Counted from the first letter of the stretch, positions 47,077 to 58,241 are shown. The stretch is DNA of 64,000 nucleotides from Marinomonas shanghaiensis (GCF_003259175.1 NZ_QGOK01000003.1:434001-498000); one strand, 5' to 3'. Program-made: numbers and translations. The notes: a model not told the origin generated them from the sequence alone.

Positions 47077-49029
47077 GTGTTACTAAGTAGTTTATCCATA
47101 TTGATGGGCGCCATATTGGTGCCGAGCCATTATTTGTGGCTGTATTCTACGCATATCGTTCTGGTGTGTCTCTACCTAATATGGTCAAAGCGTCTAATAG
47201 TTTTGTTTTTGACACTTCTCTCCTTTATTTCCGTGGTTTTTAGTGAGTTTGCCGCCGCACCAGCATTTTCAATCAGCGCGGGTGATGAGGTATTGATTGA
47301 TTTTGAAAAGAAAAGTGTATTTTTCGAATCCGCTCCATTGTTTGATGAGACCGTTTTTTCAAAGCGACAGTTTGTTCAAATCGTGTATTTTTCTGAAGAT
47401 GGCTCCCGATATGCGCAAGATGATTTTGTTCTAACTGTTTTTAAGGGTGGGCATAGACCAGTCTCAGACGAGAGCGCGTTACAAAGTGCAAGTGGTGCCT
47501 TATACAAGGGCGTACTGACGGGCGTTGTCTTGGCGGATAAAACGGGCCCCTGGTGGCAACGAAATCTGTATGTAAAAAGACAGTCAGCACAGCTTAATGT
47601 GAAGCTTATGAATAATGATTCTGATCGCCTTCGACAAGAAGATCGTTCTTTAAGAGAGCGGTTATTGCTTAAGCTTGATGACAGTCTAAGGCATTTTGAT
47701 CATTGGCGGTATTCTAAAGCTTTATTATTAGGGCAGGATGATCTATGGAGTGAAAGGGATACTTGGATTATTCGCACGCTTGGACTGGCTCATTTGTTTG
47801 TTGTATCTGGCTTGCACACGGGTTTTATGTTCATTATCGGTCGCATGTTAAGCCGAGTGGTTTGGCAGATTATGCCGCGTACTATTCTCTTGTCTGGTAT
47901 GACGCGCTGGCACTGTGATGCCGTGGTGGTTATTCCATTATTGTTTGCGTATGCCTATGTGACACACTGGGGAGAGCCAGTAGTGAGGGCCTCGATTATG
48001 TTGAGCGTGTATTTGTGTGCTCGCATGCTTGCTCTAAAAATATCATCTTATAGCATCATTACATTTGCGTTGTGGTTGGTGTTGATGTTTGATCCTAGGG
48101 CGGTTTTGAGTCCTGGTTTGTGGCTGTCATTTAGCATGGTGTACTTGTTAATAGGCTTTTGCCAGACGTCCACAAAATTGTCACGACTAATGATGGTGCA
48201 AGTTATGTTAAGTACCGCCTCGATGGTACTAATACTTGGCTGGCAAGAAGCCATTTCAAGCGTGTCCATTTTCGTCAATGTTCTTCTTATTCCGTTCGCG
48301 GCGATCGTATGGTTTCCTCTGGGAATGCTTTCTTGTGTAGAGGTCGTGCTACTGGGATCGAACCATAGTTATGCCTTGTTGGAAGAAGGGTTGGTGTTTC
48401 TTATGCTGGGCATCGAGTGGGTCGTTTTTAATTTACCACTATTGCCATTTGAAACGTTTTCGTCAAATTTGCCAAGATGGATGATGTTATTATTGGTGGT
48501 GCTGTGGGTTTATCAAAGCCCTCTCAGGCGTGGTGTTTTGATTGCCACCAGCATTTGGTTGCTTTTATTTCCCTCCGCCTTTTTTAATAGATTTGATGCC
48601 GATTTGGTGATAACCAATCACAATAATTCGTTAGCATTGGCGGATCAAGAGACAACGCTATTGGTGGATGCTTGGGCGGGGAACGATATAGAAAAATTGA
48701 TGTTTGGTGCTTACCTGAATGTTGCTCAAGAAGGTTATTTGTTATCGTCGAAGTCGATTTCTGAACTAACACCACATGCCTTGCTGCATCACGATGTGAA
48801 GTGGGTCATTCTTAAGCAAGAAAAAATGCCACAAACTGAGACTATATTGGACGCTTTGGGGGTTAATTGGTTGGTTGTTCCAGCAGGCGAGTCGTTGGCT
48901 TTTTATTTTCAGAATGATTCTGTTTCGTTACGGCACTCTTTGTGTGTTTATGATTTTTTTCTCTTAAAATCTGACACTTGCAAGCGTGTTGAAAAGTTAG
49001 AGAGTGTGTTAAATTACAGGCAAATCTAA
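47077..49029 (+). CDS. ComEC/Rec2-like protein lacking the metallo-beta-lactamase motif
   Basis: A 650-residue membrane protein. The Competence domain signature LFVVSGLHTGFMF is near residue 248, and about ten membrane segments follow. ComEC moves single-stranded DNA across the inner membrane in natural transformation. Family members usually exceed 700 residues and end in a metallo-beta-lactamase-like domain with HXHXDH; here the C-terminal 130 residues contain no such motif (only LLHHDV), so that domain is degenerate. I start at the GTG at 47077, four bases after GGAGG, over a TTG at 47059. Confidence 0.82.
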   Translation: MLLSSLSILMGAILVPSHYLWLYSTHIVLVCLYLIWSKRLIVLFLTLLSFISVVFSEFAAAPAFSISAGDEVLIDFEKKSVFFESAPLFDETVFSKRQFVQIVYFSEDGSRYAQDDFVLTVFKGGHRPVSDESALQSASGALYKGVLTGVVLADKTGPWWQRNLYVKRQSAQLNVKLMNNDSDRLRQEDRSLRERLLLKLDDSLRHFDHWRYSKALLLGQDDLWSERDTWIIRTLGLAHLFVVSGLHTGFMFIIGRMLSRVVWQIMPRTILLSGMTRWHCDAVVVIPLLFAYAYVTHWGEPVVRASIMLSVYLCARMLALKISSYSIITFALWLVLMFDPRAVLSPGLWLSFSMVYLLIGFCQTSTKLSRLMMVQVMLSTASMVLILGWQEAISSVSIFVNVLLIPFAAIVWFPLGMLSCVEVVLLGSNHSYALLEEGLVFLMLGIEWVVFNLPLLPFETFSSNLPRWMMLLLVVLWVYQSPLRRGVLIATSIWLLLFPSAFFNRFDADLVITNHNNSLALADQETTLLVDAWAGNDIEKLMFGAYLNVAQEGYLLSSKSISELTPHALLHHDVKWVILKQEKMPQTETILDALGVNWLVVPAGESLAFYFQNDSVSLRHSLCVYDFFLLKSDTCKRVEKLESVLNYRQI

Positions 49030-49043
49030 AATTGGAGAGCGAA

Positions 49044-49670
49044 GTGTTAGCTTTTATTCAAACTGGTGGTTTTTTCATGTGGCCCTTGTTGGCGTGTTCC
49101 ATTCTCGCGCTGGCTATTATTCTTGAGCGTTTTTGGACCCTACGTAAATCGGGTGTGGCTCCTAAGGGGTTATTATCGGATGTCATGGCACGATTGCGTG
49201 ATGACAGAATGACCATCGAGTACATTCGTTCCATGCAAGCGAAAACAGGTCTAGCGTCTATTTTTGCGGCGGGACTTTTGAATTCTAAGCACGGCCGTGA
49301 CGCTATGAAAGAAAGTGTTCAAGAGGCGGCGAGTCATGTTATTCATGAGTTAGAGCGTTTCATGAATACGTTGGGCACCATTGCGGCCATTGCGCCTCTG
49401 TTGGGTTTGCTAGGAACCGTTGTGGGCATGATTAAGGTCTTTTCTGTTTTAATGGAGAGCGGCGCGGGTAATACGGCGTTATTGGCTGGCGGTATTTCAG
49501 AAGCATTGCTGACTACGGCTGCGGGTTTAGGTGTGGCCATCCCCGCGCTTATTTTCCATCGCTTTTTTAGTCGCCGTATTGATGAGCTTGTTGTCACTAT
49601 GGAACAGCAGTCGACAAAATTGGTTGATGCTTTGCACGGTGATCGAGATAAAGCAGGAGTGGCCCAGTGA
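49044..49670 (+). CDS. MotA/TolQ/ExbB proton channel family protein
   Basis: A 208-residue inner membrane protein with three helices: FFMWPLLACSILALAIILE, then LGTIAAIAPLLGLLGTVVGMI, then ALLTTAAGLGVAIPALIFH. With the next gene it forms a proton-driven motor module of the ExbB/ExbD type. The location before lpxK, as in Pseudomonas, marks it as a conserved extra copy rather than tolQ itself. The GTG at 49044 follows GGAGAG. Overlaps the next gene by GTGA. Confidence 0.88.
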   Translation: MLAFIQTGGFFMWPLLACSILALAIILERFWTLRKSGVAPKGLLSDVMARLRDDRMTIEYIRSMQAKTGLASIFAAGLLNSKHGRDAMKESVQEAASHVIHELERFMNTLGTIAAIAPLLGLLGTVVGMIKVFSVLMESGAGNTALLAGGISEALLTTAAGLGVAIPALIFHRFFSRRIDELVVTMEQQSTKLVDALHGDRDKAGVAQ

Positions 49671-50089
49671 AATTTCGTCGTCAGAAAATAGATGACGTGC
49701 AAATCAATTTAACACCATTGATTGATGTCGTTTTTTTATTGCTTATTTTCTTTATGGTCAGTACGACGTTTAATCAAAGTACGGAGTTGACGATTGATCT
49801 ACCCACAGCGACATCGAATGCTCCCAGTTCTGATCGCTCTAAAAATGTCGAATTGGTGATTACCGCCGATGGTCAATATGTCATTAATGGTCAAACACTT
49901 ATTAATGAAAAAGTCAGCACATTAGTACAAGGATTAAAAGAAGTCAGTGAGGGGGACTATACACGACCGCTCATCATTACGGCTGATGCAAAAGCCTCTT
50001 ACGATATGGTTCTTAGAGTGTACGATGCTGCAGCCAGCCTTGGCATCACTAAGCTGGCACACACTGCGCAAAAAGAGCCTACACAGTGA
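49667..50089 (+). CDS. ExbD/TolR family protein
   Basis: A 140-residue single-span protein. LTPLIDVVFLLLIFFMVST carries the conserved membrane aspartate for proton use; the rest is a periplasmic domain. Start GTG overlaps the previous stop and its own stop overlaps the next GTG start, a chain of GTGA junctions. Partner of the preceding ExbB-like protein. Confidence 0.9.
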   Translation: MKFRRQKIDDVQINLTPLIDVVFLLLIFFMVSTTFNQSTELTIDLPTATSNAPSSDRSKNVELVITADGQYVINGQTLINEKVSTLVQGLKEVSEGDYTRPLIITADAKASYDMVLRVYDAAASLGITKLAHTAQKEPTQ

Positions 50090-51123
50090 GTTGGGAGTCT
50101 TTATTTACACGCTCTTGGTATGGGCGTTGTGGTTGGACGCATCTATTTCAGCCCTTACTGCCGATGGTTAAAAAAATAGTCTCTCAAAAAAGAGAGGCTT
50201 TTTTATCCGGTGCGAGCAACAGTTACAAAGCTCCTGTGCCTGTCATTGTGGTTGGGAATATCAGCGTAGGCGGAACAGGAAAGTCGCCCATGGTGGTTGC
50301 TTTATGTGAGCTGTTAAAAAAGCAGGGCTATCGTCCTGGTATTGTCTCACGTGGTCATGGGGCGAAAGTTGATACGCCAACACCTGTCTATATGAACAGT
50401 ATGGCTCAAGATGTGGGCGATGAGCCGGTCATGCTAGCTCGACGTGCGGCCTGTCCTCTGGTGGTTTTTCCTAAAAGGGATGAGGCGGTCAAATTTCTGC
50501 TGGCAACCACAGACGTCAATATCATTATTAGTGATGACGGTATGCAGCATTATCAACTGGGTCGAGATATTGAAATTGCGATGTTGGACGCTCAGCGTGG
50601 TGTGGGGAATGGTCAATTGCTGCCCGTTGGCCCTTTAAGAGAGCCAATAAACCGTCTGCAAGAGGTGGATTTTGTTGTGAGCGTGTCTGCTTCTCTCACT
50701 GAGGCTCTGACAAAACTGAATCTTGATATTACTCTTGCCCCTCTTGTTCCTATTAGGCTGATGTCATTGGATGGTACACAGCACATTGATTGTCATGAGG
50801 CGTTTGTCAGCAATACAAAATGGCATATGATAGCGGGTATCGGTAACCCAGAACGTTTTGCAGATACTTTGAGGCGACTAGGTTTGCGCAATGAACTGTC
50901 AAGTCATCATTGGTTTGCGGATCATCATGTGTTTAAAGCAGAGGATATTCCTACGGACGGTGCGGTCATCATGACAGAAAAAGACGCTGTTAAATGTCAG
51001 TCATTGACGTTATCAAATGCCAATATTTGGTATCTTCCTGTCTCCTTAGTTTTACCAGATCATTTTCAACAACGTTTTTTAGAAAAATTAACCCTTATAA
51101 AAATGGATCATTGCCATGAATAA
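50086..51123 (+). CDS. lpxK: Tetraacyldisaccharide 4'-kinase
   Basis: A 345-residue lipid A kinase. After a short N-terminal membrane-associated part, the Walker A is [12 protein letters not shown] near residue 63; [11 protein letters not shown] holds the DDGXQH catalytic motif. Adds the 4'-phosphate to lipid A disaccharide on the inner membrane. GTG start overlaps exbD; its end overlaps the trm112-like gene. Works in the same pathway as lpxH at 3.5 kb. Confidence 0.96.
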   Translation: MSWESLFTRSWYGRCGWTHLFQPLLPMVKKIVSQKREAFLSGASNSYKAPVPVIVVGNISVGGTGKSPMVVALCELLKKQGYRPGIVSRGHGAKVDTPTPVYMNSMAQDVGDEPVMLARRAACPLVVFPKRDEAVKFLLATTDVNIIISDDGMQHYQLGRDIEIAMLDAQRGVGNGQLLPVGPLREPINRLQEVDFVVSVSASLTEALTKLNLDITLAPLVPIRLMSLDGTQHIDCHEAFVSNTKWHMIAGIGNPERFADTLRRLGLRNELSSHHWFADHHVFKAEDIPTDGAVIMTEKDAVKCQSLTLSNANIWYLPVSLVLPDHFQQRFLEKLTLIKMDHCHE

Positions 51124-51313
51124 AACCTTATTAGATATTCTTGTTTGCCCTGTGACGAAAGCGGCACTTACGCTAAGCAAAGACGGTAGTGAGTTGATTA
51201 GTAAAGTGGGCGGGATGGCGTATCCGATTCGTGATGGTATCCCTGTGTTATTGGAAACAGAAGCGCGAACCCTAACGACAGATGAACGATTAGAGTCAGG
51301 TTCATCCAGATGA
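51116..51313 (+). CDS. Trm112 family protein (YcaR-like)
   Basis: A 65-residue protein. It begins [16 protein letters not shown] and has [14 protein letters not shown], the Trm112/UPF0434 core with only the first cysteine of the possible zinc pair. In eukaryotes Trm112 activates methyltransferases; bacterial role is less clear. Overlaps both neighbours (8 bases with lpxK, ATGA with the phosphatase). In relatives kdsB normally follows it. Confidence 0.9.
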   Translation: MNKTLLDILVCPVTKAALTLSKDGSELISKVGGMAYPIRDGIPVLLETEARTLTTDERLESGSSR

Positions 51314-51789
51314 AATCACAAAAAGTGCTGATGGTGTGTCTGGGTAACATCTGTCGTTCCCCAGCGGCCCAAGGCATTATAGAAAGCCTTAACTTGAAGC
51401 AAGGTGGCGTGCGTCTAGAAGTGGACTCTGCGGGCACAGCAGCGTATCACGTAGGCAATCCACCAGACAGTCGATCTATTGCTGTGTTGAAGCAAGTTGG
51501 TATTCATATCGATCAACAGCAAGCCAGACAAGTCACTAAGGCAGACTTTGCTGAGTTTGATTGGATTCTTGCGATGGACAGAGAAAACTTGGCCAATCTT
51601 AAAAAAATTCAGCCTGCGGCCTGCAAGGCAAAGGTCGTTTTGTTTGGTGAGTTTGAACCAAGTGTGTCTTTTGGCGAAGTGGCAGACCCTTACTATGGCG
51701 GCGAAGATGGATTTGTGGCGATGAGAAAGCACCTAACTCAAATCTCCGAGGCCTTTATTCATTACCTTTATTTAAGAAAAGAAGATTAA
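51310..51789 (+). CDS. Low molecular weight protein tyrosine phosphatase
   Basis: A 159-residue phosphatase. The P-loop CLGNICRSP (CX5RS) is near residue 11 and the general acid aspartate is in VADPYYGG. Cytoplasmic. It occupies the operon between trm112 and murB, as in Pseudomonas but without kdsB. Bacterial homologues act on tyrosine kinases of exopolysaccharide systems; no such kinase gene is in the window. Confidence 0.92.
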   Translation: MKSQKVLMVCLGNICRSPAAQGIIESLNLKQGGVRLEVDSAGTAAYHVGNPPDSRSIAVLKQVGIHIDQQQARQVTKADFAEFDWILAMDRENLANLKKIQPAACKAKVVLFGEFEPSVSFGEVADPYYGGEDGFVAMRKHLTQISEAFIHYLYLRKED

Positions 51790-51797
51790 GTTAGCCA

Positions 51798-52895
51798 ATG
51801 AATATGCGATTTAGTAGCCGCGATTGTTTTTCGCAAAATGTTGAAGACTCGATTCAAAAAAATATTTCTTTGGCCACTTATAATACTTTTCGCTTTGCGT
51901 ATCGTGCCGAATTTTTTGCTATTGCAGACAGTCTTGATGTGTTGAAAGCCTTATTAGCTTGGGCCAGTCGCTTCAAGCATGAGGTTACCATGATTGGTGG
52001 TGGCAGTAATTTACTCATCTCCGGTGATGTGAAGGGTTTGGTTATTGTCAATCGTTTGACGGGCATAAACGCCAGGGAGCATAGTGGTAATCTGATTAGC
52101 CTGACCGTTGCTGCTGGTGAGAATTGGCATCAGCTTGTCGAATTCACAGTCAATCAAGGCTGGTTTGGTCTTGAAAATCTGGCACTTATTCCTGGTACAG
52201 TCGGGGCCGCTCCTGTTCAAAATATTGGCGCCTATGGCGTCGAAATAAAAGACGTATTAGCCCGTGTCCAAGTTATCAATAGATTGTCAGGGGATGTTTA
52301 CTGGGTGAACGCACGAGACTGTGGTTTGGCCTATCGTGACAGCCATTTTAAAGGTAAATGGCTTTCTACGTTGCTCATCACCGCTGTTGAGATATCCCTG
52401 AAAAAACAGGGACGCTTGTTGCTAACTTATGGCGGCTTATCGGATCGATTGCCTGCACAACCGAGTCTTAAAAACGTCTTCGATATGGTTTGTCAGGTGC
52501 GCAGTGAAAAGTTGCCTGATCCTAAAACGTTGGCAAATGCGGGGAGTTTTTTCAAAAACCCGATCGTCAGTCAGGATCAGCATGAGGTATTAAAGGCGCG
52601 TTTTCCTAACTTGGTTTCATTCAGGTTTGAGGATGGGTTCAAGTTGGCAGCAGGTTGGTTAATTGATCAAGCTGGTTGGAAAGGCAAGCAATTTCACGGG
52701 GTTGGGGTTTACGAAAAGCAGGCGTTGGTATTAGTCAATTATAAAGACGAAACAGCGGATTCTTTATTGCTGTTGGAAGCAGAAATAAAACAGTCTGTTT
52801 ATGATTTATATGGCGTCAATCTAGAGCGCGAACCTGTACAATTACCTTCGCTTATGTATCTTGATCACGCTACGAATTTGGAGACACTGAATTGA
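51798..52895 (+). CDS. murB: UDP-N-acetylenolpyruvoylglucosamine reductase
   Basis: A 365-residue FAD enzyme reducing the enolpyruvyl group to make UDP-MurNAc. [14 protein letters not shown] opens the FAD domain, [13 protein letters not shown] and [18 protein letters not shown] bind the flavin, and [10 protein letters not shown] carries the catalytic serine; the long form matches type I MurB. Overlaps the murI start. Confidence 0.95.
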   Translation: MNMRFSSRDCFSQNVEDSIQKNISLATYNTFRFAYRAEFFAIADSLDVLKALLAWASRFKHEVTMIGGGSNLLISGDVKGLVIVNRLTGINAREHSGNLISLTVAAGENWHQLVEFTVNQGWFGLENLALIPGTVGAAPVQNIGAYGVEIKDVLARVQVINRLSGDVYWVNARDCGLAYRDSHFKGKWLSTLLITAVEISLKKQGRLLLTYGGLSDRLPAQPSLKNVFDMVCQVRSEKLPDPKTLANAGSFFKNPIVSQDQHEVLKARFPNLVSFRFEDGFKLAAGWLIDQAGWKGKQFHGVGVYEKQALVLVNYKDETADSLLLLEAEIKQSVYDLYGVNLEREPVQLPSLMYLDHATNLETLN

Positions 52896-53701
52896 AGATT
52901 GGGGTGATTGATTCGGGTGCTGGGGGCGTCACTATCTTAAACGCTATACACAAAAAACACCCTTATTTGGATTTGGTCTATTTGGCGGATGATGCTTTCG
53001 CCCCCTACGGTAGTAAAAGCATCGCACAATTGCAGGATAGGTTGATAAAAATAGGCCGCTTTTTTGAAAATGAGAATGTGTCTGCGATCGTAGTGGCTTG
53101 TAACACCGCGACCGTGGCGGCCATTGATGCGTTAAGAGCGAGTACGTCCTTGCCTATTATTGGAGTTGAGCCAGCGGTAAAACCTGCTTTTCGTATTAGT
53201 AAGCAACGTAAAGTCGCCGTGTTAGGAACGCCAGTAACGGCACAAAGCCCACGTTTAAACCAACTTATTGGTCTTTGGAAGTCAGACAGTCAGGTGTCGA
53301 TTATGTCGAGTGATACCTTGGCTTATGATATTGACGCTTGGCCTGAAACAGAAGACAAAATCAAACAAACGATTAAGCATTTAAGCCAAGATATGTTGGC
53401 GCATAACATTGACACATTGGTCTTGGCTTGTACTCACTATCCCTTGGTGAAGCATTTGTTTGTGCAGGCTTTAGGTACTGACTGCGAAATTATTGAGCCA
53501 AGTGAAGGGGTTACCGCTCAGCTTATTAGACGTTTAGAAGCGTCTTACCCGGAGGCAATGCACGCTTTGTATCCTGTATCCTCTCAACCAGAAGGTCAGA
53601 TCGAGCTGTGCAGTTCTTTGGGCACTAAAAACATGCAACGGCTCTCCTCATGGATTGTGGCAAGCGACGCCATATCGGATAAAAGGCACGTTACTATTTA
53701 A
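52892..53701 (+). CDS. murI: Glutamate racemase
   Basis: A 269-residue racemase making D-glutamate for peptidoglycan. [10 protein letters not shown] at the start and the two catalytic cysteines in VACNTATV and LACTHYPL are present. The start is a TTG overlapping the murB stop (TTGA), implying translational coupling. It ends overlapping the convergent patatin stop by a few bases. MurB and MurI both serve the UDP-MurNAc-peptide pathway. Confidence 0.94.
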   Translation: MKIGVIDSGAGGVTILNAIHKKHPYLDLVYLADDAFAPYGSKSIAQLQDRLIKIGRFFENENVSAIVVACNTATVAAIDALRASTSLPIIGVEPAVKPAFRISKQRKVAVLGTPVTAQSPRLNQLIGLWKSDSQVSIMSSDTLAYDIDAWPETEDKIKQTIKHLSQDMLAHNIDTLVLACTHYPLVKHLFVQALGTDCEIIEPSEGVTAQLIRRLEASYPEAMHALYPVSSQPEGQIELCSSLGTKNMQRLSSWIVASDAISDKRHVTI

Positions 53702-54843
53702 GTCTGGTTTTCAAAAAAAGCCATAATCTTATCTTTTTCCCACATAGCATCCTGATACCCTAAATCCATCAAGGCTCGACAATACTGCGGTGTGAAAAGC
53801 AAATAACTCGCCGCAGAGCTAATTTTCTCTGATGTTGATCCTCCTGCTGCTTTTAACAAAATACGAACATTCTTGGGCAGTGTTTTGATGTAGTGATGCG
53901 CAATGGTGTTTAATTCTTCAGATGGCGAAATGATCAATGTTTCCGTCGGAAGGTTTTGATGCAGAGCCTGTTTTTCCTTGGGTAAATCACGAATAAGGCT
54001 GTTCATTATCTCTAACTGATTGATGTCGTCTTCTAGATTGTCAATAAAGGCGCTGTTTAATAGTTGGCCTAGTATTTGCACCATACTAGGCGCACTTGAC
54101 TCAATGTCTTCCTCTGGTGCAGCCCACTTTTTAGCACTGCGATTACCACTTACCCCAATGATAAATAACTTAGTCGCGCCCAGTTTTAGGGCTGGATAAA
54201 TGGCGGACTTCTGACGAATAGCGCCGTCACCATAATAGTGATTTTGAATTTTGTGTGCAGGGAAAATGGTAGGAATCGCACTGGACGCCAATAAGTGATC
54301 CACTCCTAAGGTTGCGATGACACCTTTACGTCGTTTTTCTTGCCAGCCTGGCATGTCAGGCTGCCCTTGGAAGAAAGTTGTCGACTCGCCAGTGCTGTAG
54401 CTCATCGCTGTAATCGCAAGCGCTTTGAGTTGTTGTTTGTCTATGGCAGTGTTTATTCGAGAAAAGTCTAGATGGTTGCTCAGCAGCTCTTTTAATGGCG
54501 TATTATCCATAAGGGCAGTAGCGGTTTCACTGTTCTGTAGGTGAAACAGGGATAGCAGTGTTTTTGCAAGGGAGGTTGTCACAGGCCAGCGCCCGACGGT
54601 ATAAACTTGATCGGGTGTTAAATGGCGCCAAACGAATGCAAGGGTGGAAACCGCTTTGGAAAAATTGTCCGCGTAAGACGCCAGCATGGTTGCATTTAAC
54701 GCACCAGCCGACGTGCCACATAATATGGAGAAAGGCAGGGAAGTATGCTTTGGTAGCATCTTTCCCATGGCTGAGAGTACACCGACTTGATAGGCAGCAC
54801 GGGCACCACCACCAGATAAAATTAATGCATTATTATTGGTCAT
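53698..54843 (-). CDS. Patatin-like phospholipase
   Basis: A 381-residue patatin-domain protein. The oxyanion loop is [13 protein letters not shown], the nucleophile GTSAGA near residue 45 and the aspartate in YGDGA. No signal peptide, so probably cytoplasmic. The C-terminal third is helical and not shared with the shorter RssA-type gene at 24.7 kb, so the two are not close paralogues. Substrate unknown. Confidence 0.88.
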   Translation of the reverse strand: MTNNNALILSGGGARAAYQVGVLSAMGKMLPKHTSLPFSILCGTSAGALNATMLASYADNFSKAVSTLAFVWRHLTPDQVYTVGRWPVTTSLAKTLLSLFHLQNSETATALMDNTPLKELLSNHLDFSRINTAIDKQQLKALAITAMSYSTGESTTFFQGQPDMPGWQEKRRKGVIATLGVDHLLASSAIPTIFPAHKIQNHYYGDGAIRQKSAIYPALKLGATKLFIIGVSGNRSAKKWAAPEEDIESSAPSMVQILGQLLNSAFIDNLEDDINQLEIMNSLIRDLPKEKQALHQNLPTETLIISPSEELNTIAHHYIKTLPKNVRILLKAAGGSTSEKISSAASYLLFTPQYCRALMDLGYQDAMWEKDKIMAFFENQT

Positions 54844-55091
54844 AACAGTCCGCTTAATATGGTTTTATTGCAGCGTTCTATGTATCGCATAAAAACGCGT
54901 TTCTTCTATTAGATCAATCATTGGTAAACAGTATGAGAGAATTTTGTTGATAATGCCATGTTGTGAATTCAGTCTACTATCCGTATTTTGCATAATAGGC
55001 TGTGATTGATATTACAATTTGTAGACTGTCGTCAAAATGTCATTCACAATCTCTTCTATACTTTTGCTAACAATAAGAAAAAGGATACGAA

Positions 55092-56216
55092 ATGAATCAT
55101 TCCGCCGTTATTAGTGGGGTTGGTCTGTGGACACCCCTACATTCTATTAGTAATGAAGAGCTTGTCGCGAGCTACAATGCGTGGGCTGAGCAGTTTAATA
55201 GTGATCATGCTCAACAAATTGAAAACGCAGAAATTGAGGCAAAGCCGTTATCGAGTGCCGCCTTTATTGAAAAGGCGTCTGGAATCAAAAGTCGTTATAT
55301 TTACGCGAAAGAGGGGGCTTTAGACATTAAGCGGATGCGTCCTGTGCTGGATATTCGTCATGATGAGCAACTCTCTCACCAAGCTGAAATGGCTATTTTG
55401 GCGGCCAAGAAAGCGTTAGAGGCTGCTAATAAAACAGCTGCTGACATTGATATGGTCATCGTTTCTTGTGCTTATACGCAGCGATCATACCCTGCCATTG
55501 CTATTGAAGTGCAGTCGGCATTAGGCATAGACGGTTTTGGTTTTGATATGTTGGTGGCGTGTTCAGCGGCAACATTTGGTCTGCAAAGAGCCGTGGATGC
55601 TGTTAAAGCGGGAACGGCAAAAGGCGTGTTGGTTATTAACCCTGAACTAACCTCCCCACAAGTTAACTATATGGACCGAGATTCGCATTTTATCTTTGGG
55701 GATGTGGCGACCGCCGTTGTGGTGGAAAGCAGTGAAACCTGTCAATCAGCTCATTCTTTTGATGTACTAAGCACCAAGTGCATTACCTCCTTTTCGAACA
55801 ATATACGTTCTAATTTTGGCTATACGACTCGTGTTACTGACGAAGATCCTTATGGCGCAGACAAGTTGTTTCATCAAAATGGGCGCAAAGTGTTCAAAGA
55901 GGTTTGTCCAATGGCGGCCGATCACATTGAAAGCCATTTAAAGAGTCAAGGTATTCAGGTGTCTCAGTTGAAGCGCTGGTGGTTGCATCAAGCGAATATC
56001 AATATGAATTTGTTGATCAGTAAGCGTCTATTGGGGCGTGATGCAACGCTTGAAGAAGCGCCAGTGGTATTAGATGAATACGCGAACACCGCCTCAGCAG
56101 GTTCTATCATTGCTTTTGCAAAATATCACGAGGATTTAGTGGTTGGCGACATTGGTGTGATTTGTTCGTTTGGAGCTGGCTATTCAATCGGCAGCTTGAT
56201 TCTTCGTAAGCGCTGA
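55092..56216 (+). CDS. Beta-ketoacyl-ACP synthase III family protein
   Basis: A 374-residue condensing enzyme of the FabH family. The triad is Cys in LVACSAATFG, His in WWLHQANINMN and Asn in EYANTASAG. It is longer than E. coli FabH and resembles the Pseudomonas PA3286-type enzyme that condenses a medium-chain acyl-CoA with malonyl-ACP. No fabH lies in the plsX-fabD cluster, so this gene may start fatty acid chains or serve a shunt. It stands alone. Confidence 0.85.
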   Translation: MNHSAVISGVGLWTPLHSISNEELVASYNAWAEQFNSDHAQQIENAEIEAKPLSSAAFIEKASGIKSRYIYAKEGALDIKRMRPVLDIRHDEQLSHQAEMAILAAKKALEAANKTAADIDMVIVSCAYTQRSYPAIAIEVQSALGIDGFGFDMLVACSAATFGLQRAVDAVKAGTAKGVLVINPELTSPQVNYMDRDSHFIFGDVATAVVVESSETCQSAHSFDVLSTKCITSFSNNIRSNFGYTTRVTDEDPYGADKLFHQNGRKVFKEVCPMAADHIESHLKSQGIQVSQLKRWWLHQANINMNLLISKRLLGRDATLEEAPVVLDEYANTASAGSIIAFAKYHEDLVVGDIGVICSFGAGYSIGSLILRKR

Positions 56217-56363
56217 TGATCACACCGGATTGCAGATTCTTTTCAATGTTGGGGTAAATTGTCTAAGTTAAGTAATACCCTCGTTAAGTCATTGAAACAG
56301 ATGTGATTATAAGAGAGACTAATTGCACTGGTTTCCATGACTCAATAATAGGGCATCTTAAAT

Positions 56364-58007
56364 ATGGCAATTCATCCTCAAGCAGGGCAGCTTGCTTCTC
56401 ACGATTTACTGGTCAATCTTCCTGAACTTATGTCGGCTTATTATTTGAAAAAGCCCCGAGTGACAACTCATCCAGATGAGCGAGTCAGTTTCGGTACATC
56501 AGGTCATCGTGGAAGTGCCTTATTAACCAGTTTTAACGAATATCATATTCTCGCCATTGCACAAGCGATTGCCGAATATCGACACGCTAACAATGTGTTT
56601 GGACCTTTATACTTAGGCAAAGACACTCATGCTTTGTCCGAAGCGGCTTTTCAAACAACGGTGAGTGTGCTCACTGCAAATGGTGTCCGTGTTCGTACTC
56701 AATTAAATGGCGGCTATACCCCTACACCGGTTATTTCTCATGCTGTGTTAACACACAATAAGACTCAGTCTGACATCAGTGATGGCATTGTTATTACGCC
56801 GTCTCATAATCCTCCAGAAGACGGCGGTATTAAGTACAATTCTAGTAAAGGCGGCCCAGCCGATAAAGACATTACCGATTGGGTCGCCAAGAGAGCGAAT
56901 GCGCTTTTAGAAGCGAATTTAGAGGGTGTAAAGCGTTTCTCGTTAGAAGACGTGGAGGCCAGTGGCTTGATAGAGCCTTTTGATTATATTAGTCATTATG
57001 TTGATGATCTTGAAAATGTCATCGACATGAAGGCCATCGCGAACAAGAAAATTCGTATAGGGGTGGATCCGATGGGCGGCTCTGGCATTCACTATTGGCA
57101 GCCCATTGCAAAAAAATACGGATTGGATATCACGGTTGTCAATAAAGAAGTCGATCCAACTTTTCGCTTTGTGCCACGCGATAAAGACGGCCGTATTAGG
57201 ATGGACTGCTCTTCGGCTTATTCCATGCAGGGCTTGTTAAAACTCAAAGATGAGTTTGATATTGCGGTAGGGAATGATCCAGATTATGACCGCCACGGAA
57301 TTGTGTGTGCGGGTTTTGGTCTGATGAATCCCAATGCCTATTTAGCGGTGGCGATTGAATATTTATCGCAACACAGAAAGCAATGGCCTCAAGACATTCA
57401 GTTTGGTAAAACACTTGTTTCCAGTGGCATGATTGATCGTGTGGTAAATGGATTAGAACGCCAACTTTGTGAAGTCCCTGTTGGTTTCAAATGGTATGTC
57501 GATGGTATGTTTGATGGCGCTATGGCCTTTGGCGGAGAAGAAAGCGCTGGAGCATCCTTTCTTCGTAAAGATGCGACTGTGTGGACCACCGATAAAGACG
57601 GTTTCATTATGGCTTTGCTGGCTGCTGAAATTTTGGCAATTACCGGGAAAGACCCGCAAACACTTTACGAAATACAAGTGGCCAAATATGGTAAACCCTT
57701 CTATAAGCGTATTGATGTTGCCGCCACTACTGCACAAAAAGCATTACTTGGTGCGTTAGATGTAAAGAATGTCACCCAAACCGAATTGGCGGGTGAGGCC
57801 ATTGTTTCAGTGTTGACGCATGCACCTGGCAATGGTGCTGCCATAGGTGGACTGAAAGTGTCTACTGAGAATGGTTGGTTTGCTGCTAGACCCTCTGGTA
57901 CGGAAAACGTTTATAAAATTTATCTAGAGAGCTTTATATCAGAAGACCACCTTGCTGAGCTTGAAAATGAAGCAAAAGCTTTGGTGAATAGTGTGCTTGG
58001 TAGCTAA
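56364..58007 (+). CDS. pgm: Phosphoglucomutase (alpha-D-glucose specific)
   Basis: A 547-residue mutase interconverting glucose 1- and 6-phosphates. FGTSGHRGS near residue 44, the phosphoserine loop [11 protein letters not shown], the metal loop [10 protein letters not shown], the sugar loop GGEESAGA and the phosphate-binding [10 protein letters not shown] are all present. Length matches E. coli Pgm rather than the shorter AlgC/PMM type. Links to glycogen and surface sugar synthesis. Confidence 0.96.
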   Translation: MAIHPQAGQLASHDLLVNLPELMSAYYLKKPRVTTHPDERVSFGTSGHRGSALLTSFNEYHILAIAQAIAEYRHANNVFGPLYLGKDTHALSEAAFQTTVSVLTANGVRVRTQLNGGYTPTPVISHAVLTHNKTQSDISDGIVITPSHNPPEDGGIKYNSSKGGPADKDITDWVAKRANALLEANLEGVKRFSLEDVEASGLIEPFDYISHYVDDLENVIDMKAIANKKIRIGVDPMGGSGIHYWQPIAKKYGLDITVVNKEVDPTFRFVPRDKDGRIRMDCSSAYSMQGLLKLKDEFDIAVGNDPDYDRHGIVCAGFGLMNPNAYLAVAIEYLSQHRKQWPQDIQFGKTLVSSGMIDRVVNGLERQLCEVPVGFKWYVDGMFDGAMAFGGEESAGASFLRKDATVWTTDKDGFIMALLAAEILAITGKDPQTLYEIQVAKYGKPFYKRIDVAATTAQKALLGALDVKNVTQTELAGEAIVSVLTHAPGNGAAIGGLKVSTENGWFAARPSGTENVYKIYLESFISEDHLAELENEAKALVNSVLGS

Positions 58008-58037
58008 CCAAACACGTTACTCTGTTTCAAAGAGAAG

Positions 58038-58081
58038 AAAACGCCGCTTATTCTTATAAAAAGATAAGCGGCGTTTTTTTT
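58038..58081 (+). terminator. Terminator of pgm
   Basis: AAAACGCCGCTTAT (58038-58051) pairs over 14 bp with ATAAGCGGCGTTTT (58064-58077), followed by more T residues. Confidence 0.88.
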
Positions 58082-58222
58082 GAGGTGCTAGTAGTGGCTA
58101 GTCTAAAATTTTATCCATTTTGAGTGAATTATTCAGTCTGTTTGAAGCCTCTGTAAGTAAGGCTAATCATATTTCGTGCTAATTAGTAAGAAATGAGTTG
58201 ACTAAACAATAGAAATGTAAAC

Positions 58223-58241
58223 AATAACCGAAATCATTTAC
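58223..58241. promoter_or_regulatory. Fur-box-like site upstream of the siderophore receptor
   Basis: AATAACCGAAATCATTTAC matches 12 of 19 positions of the GATAATGATAATCATTATC consensus and lies 37 bases before the receptor ATG. It sits inside a wider inverted repeat, ATGTAAA (58215-58221) and TTTACAT (58237-58243). Iron regulation of such receptors is the rule, which raises the prior. Confidence 0.4.
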
